The notes under the pieces were generated by a model. That model was not told where the DNA came from. It saw only the letters and a list, made by a program, of their open reading frames with translations, and ran no database searches. From positions 1 through 64,000 of the forward strand of contig CAMWQW010000011.1 in assembly GCA_947176505.1 (NCBI GenBank): a stretch of 64,000 nucleotides of DNA, in the 5' to 3' direction. A program made the translations under genes and the position numbers. Below, one piece after another: positions 53,350-62,257 of this stretch. How positions within the stretch are numbered: the first letter of the stretch is position 1; each line of letters starts with the position of its first letter. Origin of the DNA: an uncultured Lachnospiraceae bacterium. Lineage in GTDB: Bacteria > Bacillota > Clostridia > Lachnospirales > Lachnospiraceae.

Positions 53350-54961
53350 CTCCGGAGCGGTATTCCCTCGGCGTACATCCTTGCGTCTTCTTGAACACAA
53401 AACTGAAATAGTGAGGATCCTTATAGCCGACTTCCAGCGCAATATCTCCTGAGTGTTTCTCTGTCTGGCGCAGCAGCTTCTTGGCTCTTTCCATCCGCTT
53501 CTGCGTCACATACTCAACAAAAGTCACATCCATTGCCTGACTGAATATTGCGCTGAAATAATTTGCGCTGACTCCAACTTCTCCTGCCACCGTATTGAGA
53601 GATAATGTCTCTTGTGTATAGTTCTCTTCTATATATTCAAGCGCCTTTTTCAACGCTTTCCTGCCCTGATTGTCGGATTCCTGATTCCGCAGCTCTATCG
53701 CTTTCTCTAAAATTCTACATATATATTGGGAAAGCTCCTCAATCCCCAGATTCACTTCCTGTATCTGGTCTTCCCCAAGAAGCTCTAAGAACTGCTTCTT
53801 GTCATAACCGATAGATTCCACGTAAGCCATAACAACAAAATGGACATGAAAGACAAGATAATTCTGAAAAAGCCTTGACTTAAGCGCTTCTTGGAGACTG
53901 AGCAGCCAGCTGTCCACAAACTCCGCAATTTCATCATGACTGCCTTGCTGCAGGAAATCTTTGATCAGCTCCGGCTCCACTTTCGCATAATCAATGTCGC
54001 CGATTTTGCCGCTTGACTCAAGCGGCATATAATTGTCCGCTACTTCACTTGTAAATATATGCACCGAAGGTGTCAGAAAACGATAAGCAAACAAGTGATT
54101 CACCTTACCGTAGCACTCCGCCAGCATACTCAGACGTTCCACCGGCTCACCCACTGCCGCATACCATTCAAAATCTTCCTCCGCCGGTTTACAGATCCGT
54201 TCCAGATTCTCCAGACATCTTACCGTTAAATCTTTCATCTGTTCCGGACTTCCTTTAATCAGTACACCGTATGTGTTAACATTCCATCGGAAAACAAGAT
54301 GTTCCGGATACCGCACGAAATAGCGAAGAAGTTCCTCCCTCTTTCTTGCAAACCCTTCCGATTCAAAGCCGCCGTTCTCCTCCGCCCGTTTCTCCGTCAG
54401 AGTGAACATTAACAGATTATAGCAGGGTGCATTGATTTTGAGCGAAAGCTTTGCAGCTTCTTCATAAATATCCTGAACTGCCATTCTGCCCTCAAAGACC
54501 TTAACAAAGAAATTTGTTCTGGAAAACTGTTCATATGCTCTTGTCTCATTCTGATATTTTTCCTGATAATTACGCTGCTCTCTCTCTGTCTCTATCTTTG
54601 TCTTCAGCTCCTCCAATACTTTCTGGAGCGTCGCTCTGGTAATCGGTTTCAGCAGGTACTGTTCCACACCCACGGCAATCGCCTGTCTGGCATATTCAAA
54701 ATCGTCATAGCCGCTGATAATAATGATTTTCATATCAGGAAATTCCTGATGCACAATACGACTAAGTGACAATCCGTCCATAAAAGGCATCTTGATGTCA
54801 GTAAGCAATACATCCGGTTTCAGCTTCTGTATGAGCGGCAATGCCATTTCTCCGTCGCTTGCTTCCCCTATAAACTGATATCCCCACTGCTGCCATGGAA
54901 TATTATCTCTCAATCCCTCTCTAACGATGCTCTCGTCCTCTACAAGAAATACTTTCAGCAT
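53339..54961 (-). CDS. YesN-type response regulator with AraC DNA-binding domain
   Basis: 540 residues. Receiver domain (1-120) with EDES, phospho-acceptor in LLTDIKMPFMDG and Lys in LLKPIT. A long helical middle region follows, then a C-terminal AraC/XylS domain (about 435-535) with VSANYFSAIFSQAMDVTFVE and DPHYFSFVFKKTQGCTPREY. Such regulators pair with YesM-type kinases and control carbohydrate uptake operons. Third gene of a set with the membrane-tethered binding protein and the kinase. Confidence 0.93.
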   Translation of the reverse strand: MLKVFLVEDESIVREGLRDNIPWQQWGYQFIGEASDGEMALPLIQKLKPDVLLTDIKMPFMDGLSLSRIVHQEFPDMKIIIISGYDDFEYARQAIAVGVEQYLLKPITRATLQKVLEELKTKIETEREQRNYQEKYQNETRAYEQFSRTNFFVKVFEGRMAVQDIYEEAAKLSLKINAPCYNLLMFTLTEKRAEENGGFESEGFARKREELLRYFVRYPEHLVFRWNVNTYGVLIKGSPEQMKDLTVRCLENLERICKPAEEDFEWYAAVGEPVERLSMLAECYGKVNHLFAYRFLTPSVHIFTSEVADNYMPLESSGKIGDIDYAKVEPELIKDFLQQGSHDEIAEFVDSWLLSLQEALKSRLFQNYLVFHVHFVVMAYVESIGYDKKQFLELLGEDQIQEVNLGIEELSQYICRILEKAIELRNQESDNQGRKALKKALEYIEENYTQETLSLNTVAGEVGVSANYFSAIFSQAMDVTFVEYVTQKRMERAKKLLRQTEKHSGDIALEVGYKDPHYFSFVFKKTQGCTPREYRSGAKD

Positions 54962-55007
54962 TCGCTTCTCCCTTCCGCTCTTAAAATTGCCGCTATCACA
55001 ATAATGC

Positions 55008-56051
55008 CTAATAAATTCTTTCGTTTAAAACCTCTTCCGTCACATTCTGCATCGTGTAGACATCTTCTTCCACATAATACCTTTTCTCAACTTCCTGCCC
55101 GCTCTCAAGAAGCTGAATGACGTCTGATATATATTTCCCCTGATCCGGATTACATTCAATGTCTACATTGATTGTTCCTTCCGCCACCATCTCAAGCGCA
55201 TCGTGAACCGCATCAAAAGATATAATGGTGATATCGCCGCCCACTCCTACCGTCCTGCCCGATTCCTTGATCGCCTCAATCGCGCCGAACGTCATATCGT
55301 CATTTTGGGAAATCACCACGTCGATATCATCATATTTTTGCAGGAAGTTCTCCATTACTTCTTTTCCCTTATAAATAGTAAAGTCTCCGTATTCCTGTTC
55401 CAGAATATTCCAATTATCATGTTGTCCGGCTATCATTGAAAATCCAACCGTTCTTCCGATCTGCGCCGATGCGCCCTCCGTCCCTTTCAGCACTACAATA
55501 TTGATTTCCTGATTGGACAGCCCTTTTCGCGCCAAATGTTCCTCCAACCAATATCCTGCCTTCTTTCCTTCTTCCACGGAATCGCTTCCCACATGTGTAG
55601 TATACAGGCTCTGATCTGACACATCCACACTTCTATCCATTACAATCACGGGAATACCGGCTTCTTTGGCTTCCTGCAGCACAGTCTCCCATCCACTCTC
55701 TACCACCGGTGCCAGCACAATGTAATCCACCCGTTGAGAGATGAAGCTTCTTATAGCTTTAATCTGATTTTCCTGTTTTTGTCTGGCATTATTAAATATC
55801 AGAAAATAGCCATTCTGCTTTGTTAAAGCCTTTTGAACCGACTCCGTATTAGCCGTTCTCCATCCGGATTCGCTGCCAAGCTGTGACACGCCCACTACAA
55901 TCAGGTTCTCCTCCCTATTGATGTACGGTTCTTCTTCGATTCCTGTAAAAAGTCCAAACCCCCATCCCAGCATAGCCATAAGAACCAGAATCGCCGGAAG
56001 CATTACCATTGCTATCCCGCTTATATGAATGTTAACCTTATTTTTCTTCAC
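55008..56051 (-). CDS. Membrane-tethered sugar-binding protein, probable co-sensor for the YesM kinase
   Basis: 347 residues from GTG 56051, chosen because GGAGG lies 6-7 nt upstream; ATG 56069 lacks good spacing. A single TM helix (about 12-34, AMVMLPAILVLMAMLGWGFG) replaces the lipobox of ABC binding proteins. The ectodomain is a close paralogue of the transporter's YtfQ-like protein: VGVSQLGSESGWRTANTESV, IVMDRSVDVSDQSLYTTHVG and ISFDAVHDALEM. Placed between kinase and regulator genes, it probably binds the pentose and signals to the kinase. No transporter gene is in this sub-operon. Confidence 0.88.
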   Translation of the reverse strand: MKKNKVNIHISGIAMVMLPAILVLMAMLGWGFGLFTGIEEEPYINREENLIVVGVSQLGSESGWRTANTESVQKALTKQNGYFLIFNNARQKQENQIKAIRSFISQRVDYIVLAPVVESGWETVLQEAKEAGIPVIVMDRSVDVSDQSLYTTHVGSDSVEEGKKAGYWLEEHLARKGLSNQEINIVVLKGTEGASAQIGRTVGFSMIAGQHDNWNILEQEYGDFTIYKGKEVMENFLQKYDDIDVVISQNDDMTFGAIEAIKESGRTVGVGGDITIISFDAVHDALEMVAEGTINVDIECNPDQGKYISDVIQLLESGQEVEKRYYVEEDVYTMQNVTEEVLNERIY

Positions 56052-56105
56052 CGTACTCCTCCGTATCATACCTGCGCTTCTCTTTCCTCCGTGCCTGCAC
56101 TCAGG

Positions 56106-57596
56106 CTACAGCGACAACATCATATCTTCTTGATCCTCAATTGTTTCTGTCCGCTCCTCATAAGGCACCGCAGGAATCACAATCTCTACGCAGGTTCCCT
56201 TTCCCGGCGTTGAGTCAATCGTCATGCCGTACTCTGCGCCGAAGTTCATGCGAATACGCTCATTGACATTGGCGAGCCCAAAGCCCTTGCCCGTATCTTT
56301 GCAGGGCTTAACAATTTCCTTTCTCAGATTGTCAAGCTCCGCTGCTTCCATTCCGATGCCGTCATCTTCTACCTTAAAATGTATTCTTCCCTGTGACTGC
56401 ACGCCGGTTACAATGATATTTCCTTTAGCGCGCTTATACTTAATACCATGATAAAGAGAATTCTCCACTAAGGGCTGCAATGTCAGCTTTAAGATTTTAT
56501 ACTGATACAGCTGCGGGTCAATATGAATCTCATACTTCATAATATCCCGATAACGCACCTGCTGGATTTCCAGATAGCTCTTAATATGCATTTCCTCTTC
56601 CTGTATCGTAATATACTCTCGTCCCTTACTGAGCACGAGCCGAAAGAATTCTGACAGTGACATAACCATATTCACAGCCTTATCAGGATCATTCCCTTCA
56701 ATCAGCCATACAATCGTATCCAGCGTATTATATAGGAAGTGCGGATTAATCTGTTCCTGCAAAAGGCGTAAATCGGCACGGCGCATCTTACGCTCATCCG
56801 CTTTAATCTTACGGACAAACCTCTCAATACTCTCAGTCATAATGTTAACGCCATCCGCCAGTACTGCCACCTCATCATCCGTATCCACCTGTACACGGAC
56901 AGAAAAATCGCCCTGAGAAATCTTCTTCGTCGCTTGAGACAGTTCCTGAATCGGCTTAGTAATCCCAGTCACAATCATGACTGTCAGTACTACGACGATC
57001 AACAGAATAAACCCAAGCAGAATCGCACAGAAAACCGTAAACTTATGTACCCTGTCATTAAGCTGCTGCGTCAAATATTCCATACTCTGGGTCTGATAAT
57101 AGATATAATACTGAATATTATCCTGTATCAGTTCCGTCATAATATATATATTATTATCCAGCATCTGTATATTAGTGTCATAGCTGTTCTTTGCCCCAAG
57201 ATTTGCCTTAATGTCGCCCACTCTGTCTTCCAGTGTGTCAATGTTACGCAGCAAAATCTGCAGCCATGTACGGCTCTCTCCATCCGTAGTGATGTGCACC
57301 AGCCGTTCAAAATCTCCCCGCAGCCCATTAATCAGTACATATGGATCTTCCAAACTGTCATCATCCTTAATCGTCTCAAAGGTAGCCGCACCTACTACCA
57401 GTTTGTACAGACTTTCGTCCATTTCTTCCTTAAAATTCAGATTATAAGCATTGGCAACCGTCATATTGCTCACTATCGTATCATATGCCGCACTGTAATT
57501 ATGCAGCGCATAAATCAGATAAAGCACCAGAATCAGAAACGGAATTGCCGCTACCGCAGACAACATAATTAATTTGTTCTTAATGGAATATTTCAC
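56106..57596 (-). CDS. YesM-type sensor histidine kinase (His_kinase family with HAMP)
   Basis: 496 residues with a GTG start at 57596 (AGGAG upstream). TM1 (about 9-31), an extracytoplasmic sensor domain of about 145 residues, TM2 (about 186-209), HAMP (PIQELSQATKKISQGDFSVR), then His_kinase motif EQINPHFLYNTLDTIVWL (phospho-His) and an HATPase with VEDDGIGM and GFGLANVNERI. Sensor of the three-gene set; its likely ligand input is the tethered binding protein. Confidence 0.93.
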   Translation of the reverse strand: MKYSIKNKLIMLSAVAAIPFLILVLYLIYALHNYSAAYDTIVSNMTVANAYNLNFKEEMDESLYKLVVGAATFETIKDDDSLEDPYVLINGLRGDFERLVHITTDGESRTWLQILLRNIDTLEDRVGDIKANLGAKNSYDTNIQMLDNNIYIMTELIQDNIQYYIYYQTQSMEYLTQQLNDRVHKFTVFCAILLGFILLIVVVLTVMIVTGITKPIQELSQATKKISQGDFSVRVQVDTDDEVAVLADGVNIMTESIERFVRKIKADERKMRRADLRLLQEQINPHFLYNTLDTIVWLIEGNDPDKAVNMVMSLSEFFRLVLSKGREYITIQEEEMHIKSYLEIQQVRYRDIMKYEIHIDPQLYQYKILKLTLQPLVENSLYHGIKYKRAKGNIIVTGVQSQGRIHFKVEDDGIGMEAAELDNLRKEIVKPCKDTGKGFGLANVNERIRMNFGAEYGMTIDSTPGKGTCVEIVIPAVPYEERTETIEDQEDMMLSL

Positions 57597-57821
57597 TTTC
57601 GCTGCTCCTTTTTCTCCATTCTACCAATTTTTATAAAAAAAGCAATTTTATAATTGTGCAATTGCATAAAAATTATATATGGTGTATGATGTATTATGTA
57701 CATCATTGCAAAATATTTAAGCAAAAACTAAACTCTATATATTATTATAAACTGTTACGAAATCATATTATCATTCGTTATTTACAACATTCACCCACTA
57801 CAAAGGAATCGATAAATAATT

Positions 57822-58910
57822 ATGAAAGAAACCAATTTTCTGCACCAAGTATACAAGGCTATCTGTAAAGACACCGGCGATCAAAACGAATCGGCAAAGC
57901 TTATCGTAGTTGTCCGTCTGCTGATTCTCACTATGATTGTCTACTCTCTGCTCAGCAGCGGACTCTGTCTGTTCGCCTCACATACGGGCGGACTGATTTT
58001 CTGTCAGGTATCGGCAGTATTATTTCTTGCTGTTTTTGTATTATCTTATCACAGTCGTACCTTCGTTTCATTCTGCATCTTAAATGCATATATTCTCGTC
58101 TGGATCATATTTAACATTGTTATGTTCGGCTGGAATATTGGTGTGCAGCATTTTATTATTGTATTGCTCATCGCATGTTTCTTTGCCAAGTATAAACATG
58201 CCGCAGCTAAGGCTTCATATGCTCTGGTATTATGCATATTACGTATTTTTTTATTTTTATATTGTCAGGATAATTCTCCTCACATCACTTTGGATGAGGG
58301 AGTTAACAATTTGTTTCAGGTTATCAACACACTTGCCATTTTCTGGTCTATCTCTCTGATTGCATATATCTTCAGTACCGACACCCAGACTCTGGAATGC
58401 AAACTGGTAGAATATAACGAGCAACTCAAGAAGCAGGCAAGTATTGACCCATTAACCGGACTATACAACAGACGGCGTACACTGGAGTATCTGGAAAAGC
58501 TTCTGAAATCTCCGGAACACCAGATCAGCATCTGCCTGTGTGATATAGACTTTTTCAAACGTGTCAACGATACATACGGACATGACATAGGCGACGTAGT
58601 CCTAAAGAAAATCGCCGAGACCTTCCGCAAAGAACTGCCTTCCGGAACGTTTATCTCCCGTTGGGGCGGTGAAGAGTTTCTATTGATTTTCCCAATTTCG
58701 AATGGCGATGAAGCCCAAATATTTCTGGGAACTCTCCGACAGAAGATTAAGGAGATTGTCTTTGACGGCGGAAGCGAAACCTTCTGCGTATCTCTGACTT
58801 TCGGGTTGGTTGAACATGATTTCCACAGCGATTTGACTACCATTTTGAAAGAAGCCGACGAAAAATTATATTATGGCAAAGAACACGGACGCGACCAGAT
58901 TGTTTTTTAA
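57822..58910 (+). CDS. Membrane diguanylate cyclase with a multi-TM sensor
   Basis: 362 residues. Six TM helices in the first 190 residues, then a GGDEF domain with LTGLYNRRRTLEYL, DIDFFKRVNDTYGHDIGD and intact RWGGEEF active site. It should synthesise c-di-GMP in response to a membrane or small-molecule cue. AGGAA lies upstream at long spacing (about 13 nt), so translation may be weak. The terminator overlaps the stop codon. Confidence 0.9.
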   Translation: MKETNFLHQVYKAICKDTGDQNESAKLIVVVRLLILTMIVYSLLSSGLCLFASHTGGLIFCQVSAVLFLAVFVLSYHSRTFVSFCILNAYILVWIIFNIVMFGWNIGVQHFIIVLLIACFFAKYKHAAAKASYALVLCILRIFLFLYCQDNSPHITLDEGVNNLFQVINTLAIFWSISLIAYIFSTDTQTLECKLVEYNEQLKKQASIDPLTGLYNRRRTLEYLEKLLKSPEHQISICLCDIDFFKRVNDTYGHDIGDVVLKKIAETFRKELPSGTFISRWGGEEFLLIFPISNGDEAQIFLGTLRQKIKEIVFDGGSETFCVSLTFGLVEHDFHSDLTTILKEADEKLYYGKEHGRDQIVF

Positions 58911-58923
58911 TCTGGTCTTTTTT
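58893..58923 (+). terminator. Terminator overlapping the GGDEF stop codon
   Basis: GACCAGATT and AATCTGGTC pair, with the TAA stop (58908-58910) at the base of the second arm, followed by T6. Confidence 0.88.
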
Positions 58924-58993
58924 CATCCGTTCTTTTTCATGATTCTTCTCCCCTATTCATATATTAATACAAATCCGTTCGGAGGGTATTTAC

Positions 58994-60841
58994 TTGAAAC
59001 GTCCCTTATCTTTCAAACAATGGGCTGCCGCCTTGATTCTATTTACAGGCTTTTGTGCTGCCACTCTGTTCGGCTATATGCACAGCCACGCAGATGCAGA
59101 GTTTGAAGCTTTTGCAGAAGATTTTTTCCTACAGGAAATACAGGCTAATCCGATTCACTTCCACTATTCTGTAGACGACCCTTCAATCTACCATATTGAT
59201 GAGTCCGCCTTAAAAATGCCAATCTATCATGAAGGCGAAGCTGCCAATGATATATACGCGCTATCCCTTATCGCTGATAAACTGGATAGATACAGCGACA
59301 TGAATCTTAACGACAGCAACCGCTATCTGTGCGGATTAATGCGTTCCTACATAGACGCGGTCAGCCATACCGCTGCATACCCGTATTTCTCCGAGCCTCT
59401 CTCGCCCTCCTCGGGAGCTCCTTCAGAGCTTCCTATTTTGTTGGCGGAATACCGCTTTGACACCGCGGAAGATGTGGAACTGTATCTGTCGATACTGACA
59501 CAGATTCCCGATTATTTCAACGGCTTGATCGTATACGAACGTGAAAAAGCTGCCGCCGGTCTTTTTATGTCCGATTCTACAGCCAGAAAGGTCATACGGC
59601 AATGCACGAGTCTCATGAATTCTACACAATTGGAAAATAATACCCACTTTTTGGAAACCACATTTACAGCACGACTACAGCCTTTGGTTGAACAAGGCAT
59701 CATAACCGAAGACGCTTTCCTCTCTTATCAGTACAACAACAACCGTTTGTTGACCACCGTTGTCGCCCCGGCTTATGACCACCTTGCCGATGAGCTTACT
59801 CTTCTTATGGGAAACGGCAAGGATACATGCGGTCTTGCTCACAGAGAAGGCGGAAGAGACTATTATGAGGCGCTGCTCAGACTTCAGACCGGTTCCTATC
59901 GTGATATTGCCGATATAAAGGAACTTCTTTATCAGGATTTAACATCCAATTATGACTCGCTGAGCCGTTTGTTTGAAAGCGATGCTTCTCTACGTGATAA
60001 ACTGGCTTCCGAACAAACTTTTCTTCCCGAAATGTCCCCTGATGAGATACTTTCTTATTTGGAACAATCCATACAGCAGGACTATCCTTCCCTTCGTGCA
60101 TCTTCAGATGCCGACACCGTGCACTGCAGTGTCAAATATGTGGACGACAGTCTGGAGCCGTATACCGCCCCGGCATTTTATATGACACCACCTATAGACA
60201 ATGTGCTAAATAATACAATCTACGTTAATGCGCTGGATACTTCCGACGATTTGTCACTCTTTACAACGCTGGCACACGAAGGCTATCCGGGACATCTCTA
60301 CCAAACTGTCTACTCTCAACGTTTCCGAGATGCCTCCGATATCCCACCTTTATGCAGCGTGCTCTATTACGGCGGATACATAGAAGGCTGGGCGATGTAT
60401 GCCGAACTCTCTTCATATGATTATGCCATTGAATTGGCAGCCAAGGATTATCCGGAAGCCGCCGGGTATTACCTTGCCTGCCGGCTGGATCGTCAGATTC
60501 AGCTCTGTCTGTATTCTTTGCTGGATATTGCAATACACTATGACGGAGCCACTCTCGAGGACGTACGGGAAATCTTTGCCTCCCTCGGCTCAGCAAGTGA
60601 TGCCACCGTTGCGGCAGTCTATGAATACATTGCAGAAGAACCATGCAATTACCCAAAGTATTATCTCGGCTATCTGGAAATCATGGAATTAAAAAAACAG
60701 GCTTTACAAATCTGGTACGGTGACCAAACTTCCGAAGCCTGTGTTCCTTCTGATTTTCTGTATCGCTTTCATTGCTTTATATTAGAACACGGACCTGCTG
60801 ACTTCAATACATTATCCTCCCTGCTGTACGATATCAGCTAG
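58994..60841 (+). CDS. DUF885-family metallopeptidase-like protein, membrane-anchored
   Basis: 615 residues with a TTG start at 58994 behind GGAGGG (8 nt). N-terminal signal-anchor (about 8-27, AAALILFTGFCAATLFGY). The zinc motif TLAHEGYPGHLYQTVY (HExxH type as HEGYPGH) and a later YYGGYIEGWAMYAE are hallmarks of DUF885, a gluzincin-like family often found as lipoproteins. Substrate unknown, probably extracytoplasmic peptides. It overlaps the MarR-type gene by 8 bp at convergent ends. Confidence 0.88.
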   Translation: MKRPLSFKQWAAALILFTGFCAATLFGYMHSHADAEFEAFAEDFFLQEIQANPIHFHYSVDDPSIYHIDESALKMPIYHEGEAANDIYALSLIADKLDRYSDMNLNDSNRYLCGLMRSYIDAVSHTAAYPYFSEPLSPSSGAPSELPILLAEYRFDTAEDVELYLSILTQIPDYFNGLIVYEREKAAAGLFMSDSTARKVIRQCTSLMNSTQLENNTHFLETTFTARLQPLVEQGIITEDAFLSYQYNNNRLLTTVVAPAYDHLADELTLLMGNGKDTCGLAHREGGRDYYEALLRLQTGSYRDIADIKELLYQDLTSNYDSLSRLFESDASLRDKLASEQTFLPEMSPDEILSYLEQSIQQDYPSLRASSDADTVHCSVKYVDDSLEPYTAPAFYMTPPIDNVLNNTIYVNALDTSDDLSLFTTLAHEGYPGHLYQTVYSQRFRDASDIPPLCSVLYYGGYIEGWAMYAELSSYDYAIELAAKDYPEAAGYYLACRLDRQIQLCLYSLLDIAIHYDGATLEDVREIFASLGSASDATVAAVYEYIAEEPCNYPKYYLGYLEIMELKKQALQIWYGDQTSEACVPSDFLYRFHCFILEHGPADFNTLSSLLYDIS

Positions 60842-61268
60842 TCTGAAAGAATTGAGCCAGCTTTGTCAGGGCTTTCTCCAGAACCGCCTGTTCTTCCTCC
60901 GTCAGTTCCTTTACGATAGAATCTATCATCTGCTCATGGAACTTACGGTGATGGAGATAAGCCCTTTTACCTTTCTCCGATAAAGAGATTAACACTACCC
61001 GCCGGTCTTCTTCACTTCGTGTTCTGTCCACATAACCCTTCTTGACCAGACTGTTAATGGCTATGGTGAGCGTTCCCGTAGTGACCTCCAGCGAGCGGGC
61101 TACTCTCGTCATGTTTTTCGCGCCTTCCATACCGACGGCTTCAATCACATGCATATCATTGGTTGTCACATCTTTATATTCACCCGTCCGAAGCGCGCGT
61201 TCTTCAATCATATTGATATTTCGGAACAATCTTACCAGCACTTCATTCAGCGTATGATTAATATTCAT
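60834..61268 (-). CDS. fabT: MarR-family regulator, FabT-like
   Basis: 144 residues from ATG 61268 (GGAAG 5 nt upstream); earlier starts at 61280 and 61313 are possible. Winged helix: DMHVIEAVGMEGAKNMTRVA, then LEVTTGTLTIAINSLVKKGY and RTRSEEDRRVVLISLSEKG. The sequence resembles FabT, the acyl-ACP-responsive repressor of fatty acid synthesis, and its own promoter carries a FabT-like box. No fab genes are in the window. Confidence 0.8.
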   Translation of the reverse strand: MNINHTLNEVLVRLFRNINMIEERALRTGEYKDVTTNDMHVIEAVGMEGAKNMTRVARSLEVTTGTLTIAINSLVKKGYVDRTRSEEDRRVVLISLSEKGKRAYLHHRKFHEQMIDSIVKELTEEEQAVLEKALTKLAQFFQTS

Positions 61269-61361
61269 AGTCTCTTCCATTCTGAAGCGCAGTTTATGCA
61301 ACGCTTCTTTCACACATCTTCATTTTCAGCAAGTTAGGCTGCGAGATTATTTTACGGTTTC

Positions 61362-61393
61362 ATTTTAGCAAAAATTAGTTTGATAGTCAAATT
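61362..61393 (-). promoter_or_regulatory. fabT promoter with FabT-like operator
   Basis: Minus-strand TTGACT (61385-61390), 17 bp, TAAAAT (61362-61367). The inverted repeat AGTTTGATAGTCAAATT (61377-61393) overlaps the -35 and matches the TTTGA-N3-TCAAA FabT box. Autoregulation is expected. Confidence 0.8.
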
Positions 61394-61395
61394 AT

Positions 61396-61869
61396 TTACG
61401 ATTCCTCCATCATCCCATCAATATAACCCCTATCCCAGAGAAGAATCTTCAGTTTCTTTGCTGCCTGAACTGCCGGTGCGGTAAAATACTGATTAGTCAT
61501 GACAGCGCCCACCATGCAGTCATAATAATCTCTTCCAGCATAAGTCCGCAGAACGGCATCTACGCCCACAGGTCCCTGATATCTCTTGCACTGAACCGCA
61601 TACGTTACCCCATCCTTCTCCGCCAAAATATCCACACCGAAATCACCGCTGCCTCGTGTGACCTCCACCTCCATAAATCCCTGCTTCTCAAGAAGGTCCG
61701 CACAGAAATACTCAAACTCATGCCCCTCCATCTCATCTATATCTCCATGCCGACGCCCACGAAAGATTCGACGGATACAATAGAATATGCCCACTGCTGC
61801 CGCTGTAATAAGCAGAATGCCTGCAATATATCCGATCATAACATAGACCTCCGTAATGCTCTGCTGCAT
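61396..61869 (-). CDS. Membrane-anchored Mrr-type restriction endonuclease-like protein
   Basis: 157 residues. N-terminal TM helix (about 11-30, IGYIAGILLITAAAVGIFY), a basic stretch, then an Mrr_cat domain: MEGHEFEYFCADLLEKQGF, GSGDFGVDILAEKDG and VQCKRYQGPVG, giving the D-(Q)xK catalytic set. The family cleaves modified DNA, but this small membrane form lacks a separate DNA-binding domain and has no methylase neighbour. Could be a quality-control or stress nuclease at the membrane. Confidence 0.85.
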   Translation of the reverse strand: MQQSITEVYVMIGYIAGILLITAAAVGIFYCIRRIFRGRRHGDIDEMEGHEFEYFCADLLEKQGFMEVEVTRGSGDFGVDILAEKDGVTYAVQCKRYQGPVGVDAVLRTYAGRDYYDCMVGAVMTNQYFTAPAVQAAKKLKILLWDRGYIDGMMEES

Positions 61870-62049
61870 AATTAATTCCTTCGCCCCTTCGCCCGCAATC
61901 CGATACCATATTTACCTTATGATTCGTTCATCATTCGTCACACTGCTATCTTACTACATAATACTCCAATTATAAAATTTTTTTTATACTTTCTTTCTTT
62001 TTTATTTCGATATTTGACACATCTCATTCACAATTGCAATGTATAGTAT

Positions 62050-62250
62050 TAATTGTAGTTGGGGAATACATAGTAATGATGATTCTAATCTACACTTTAT
62101 AGGAGCCGCCGGCGCTGCTTCGGTGCTGACCGGCTTCGACTAAACATAACAGCGATGTCCCTTAGGACTCACTGTTGACATATATTGAGTTTACACATTT
62201 CTATCCTTCTCACACACAAAAACGGCACTCATATGAGCGCCGTTTTTGCA
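62050..62250 (+). ncRNA. Structured stand-alone RNA, possibly the raiA class
   Basis: A gene-free stretch of about 200 bases packed with pairing. TGTAG (62054-62058) pairs with CTACA (62090-62094) around an inner GAAT/ATTC; GCCGG (62108-62112) pairs with CCGGC (62130-62134) around a C-TTCG-G loop; AACAG (62148-62152) pairs with CTGTT (62172-62176) around GTCC-CTTA-GGAC. A strong terminator closes it. GC-rich helices in an AT-rich gap suggest conserved RNA. Segments such as GACCGGCTTCGACTAAACAT recall the raiA motif, but I cannot confirm that. No coding frame with a start fits. TTGACA at 62014 may be the -35. Confidence 0.5.
62218..62247. terminator. Bidirectional terminator between the ncRNA and spmB
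   Basis: AAAACGGC and GCCGTTTT form the main stem, with CTCAT/ATGAG inside; T/A-runs on both sides serve both the plus-strand RNA and the minus-strand spmB gene (stop at 62258). Confidence 0.85.
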
Positions 62251-62257
62251 TTTACCT

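Noticed and set aside
62063-62143. Possible peptide or gene remnant ending IGAAGAASVLTGFD in the gap before spmB
   Set aside because: No ATG, GTG or TTG with an SD in frame, and the segment falls in paired RNA helices; better explained as a structured RNA.
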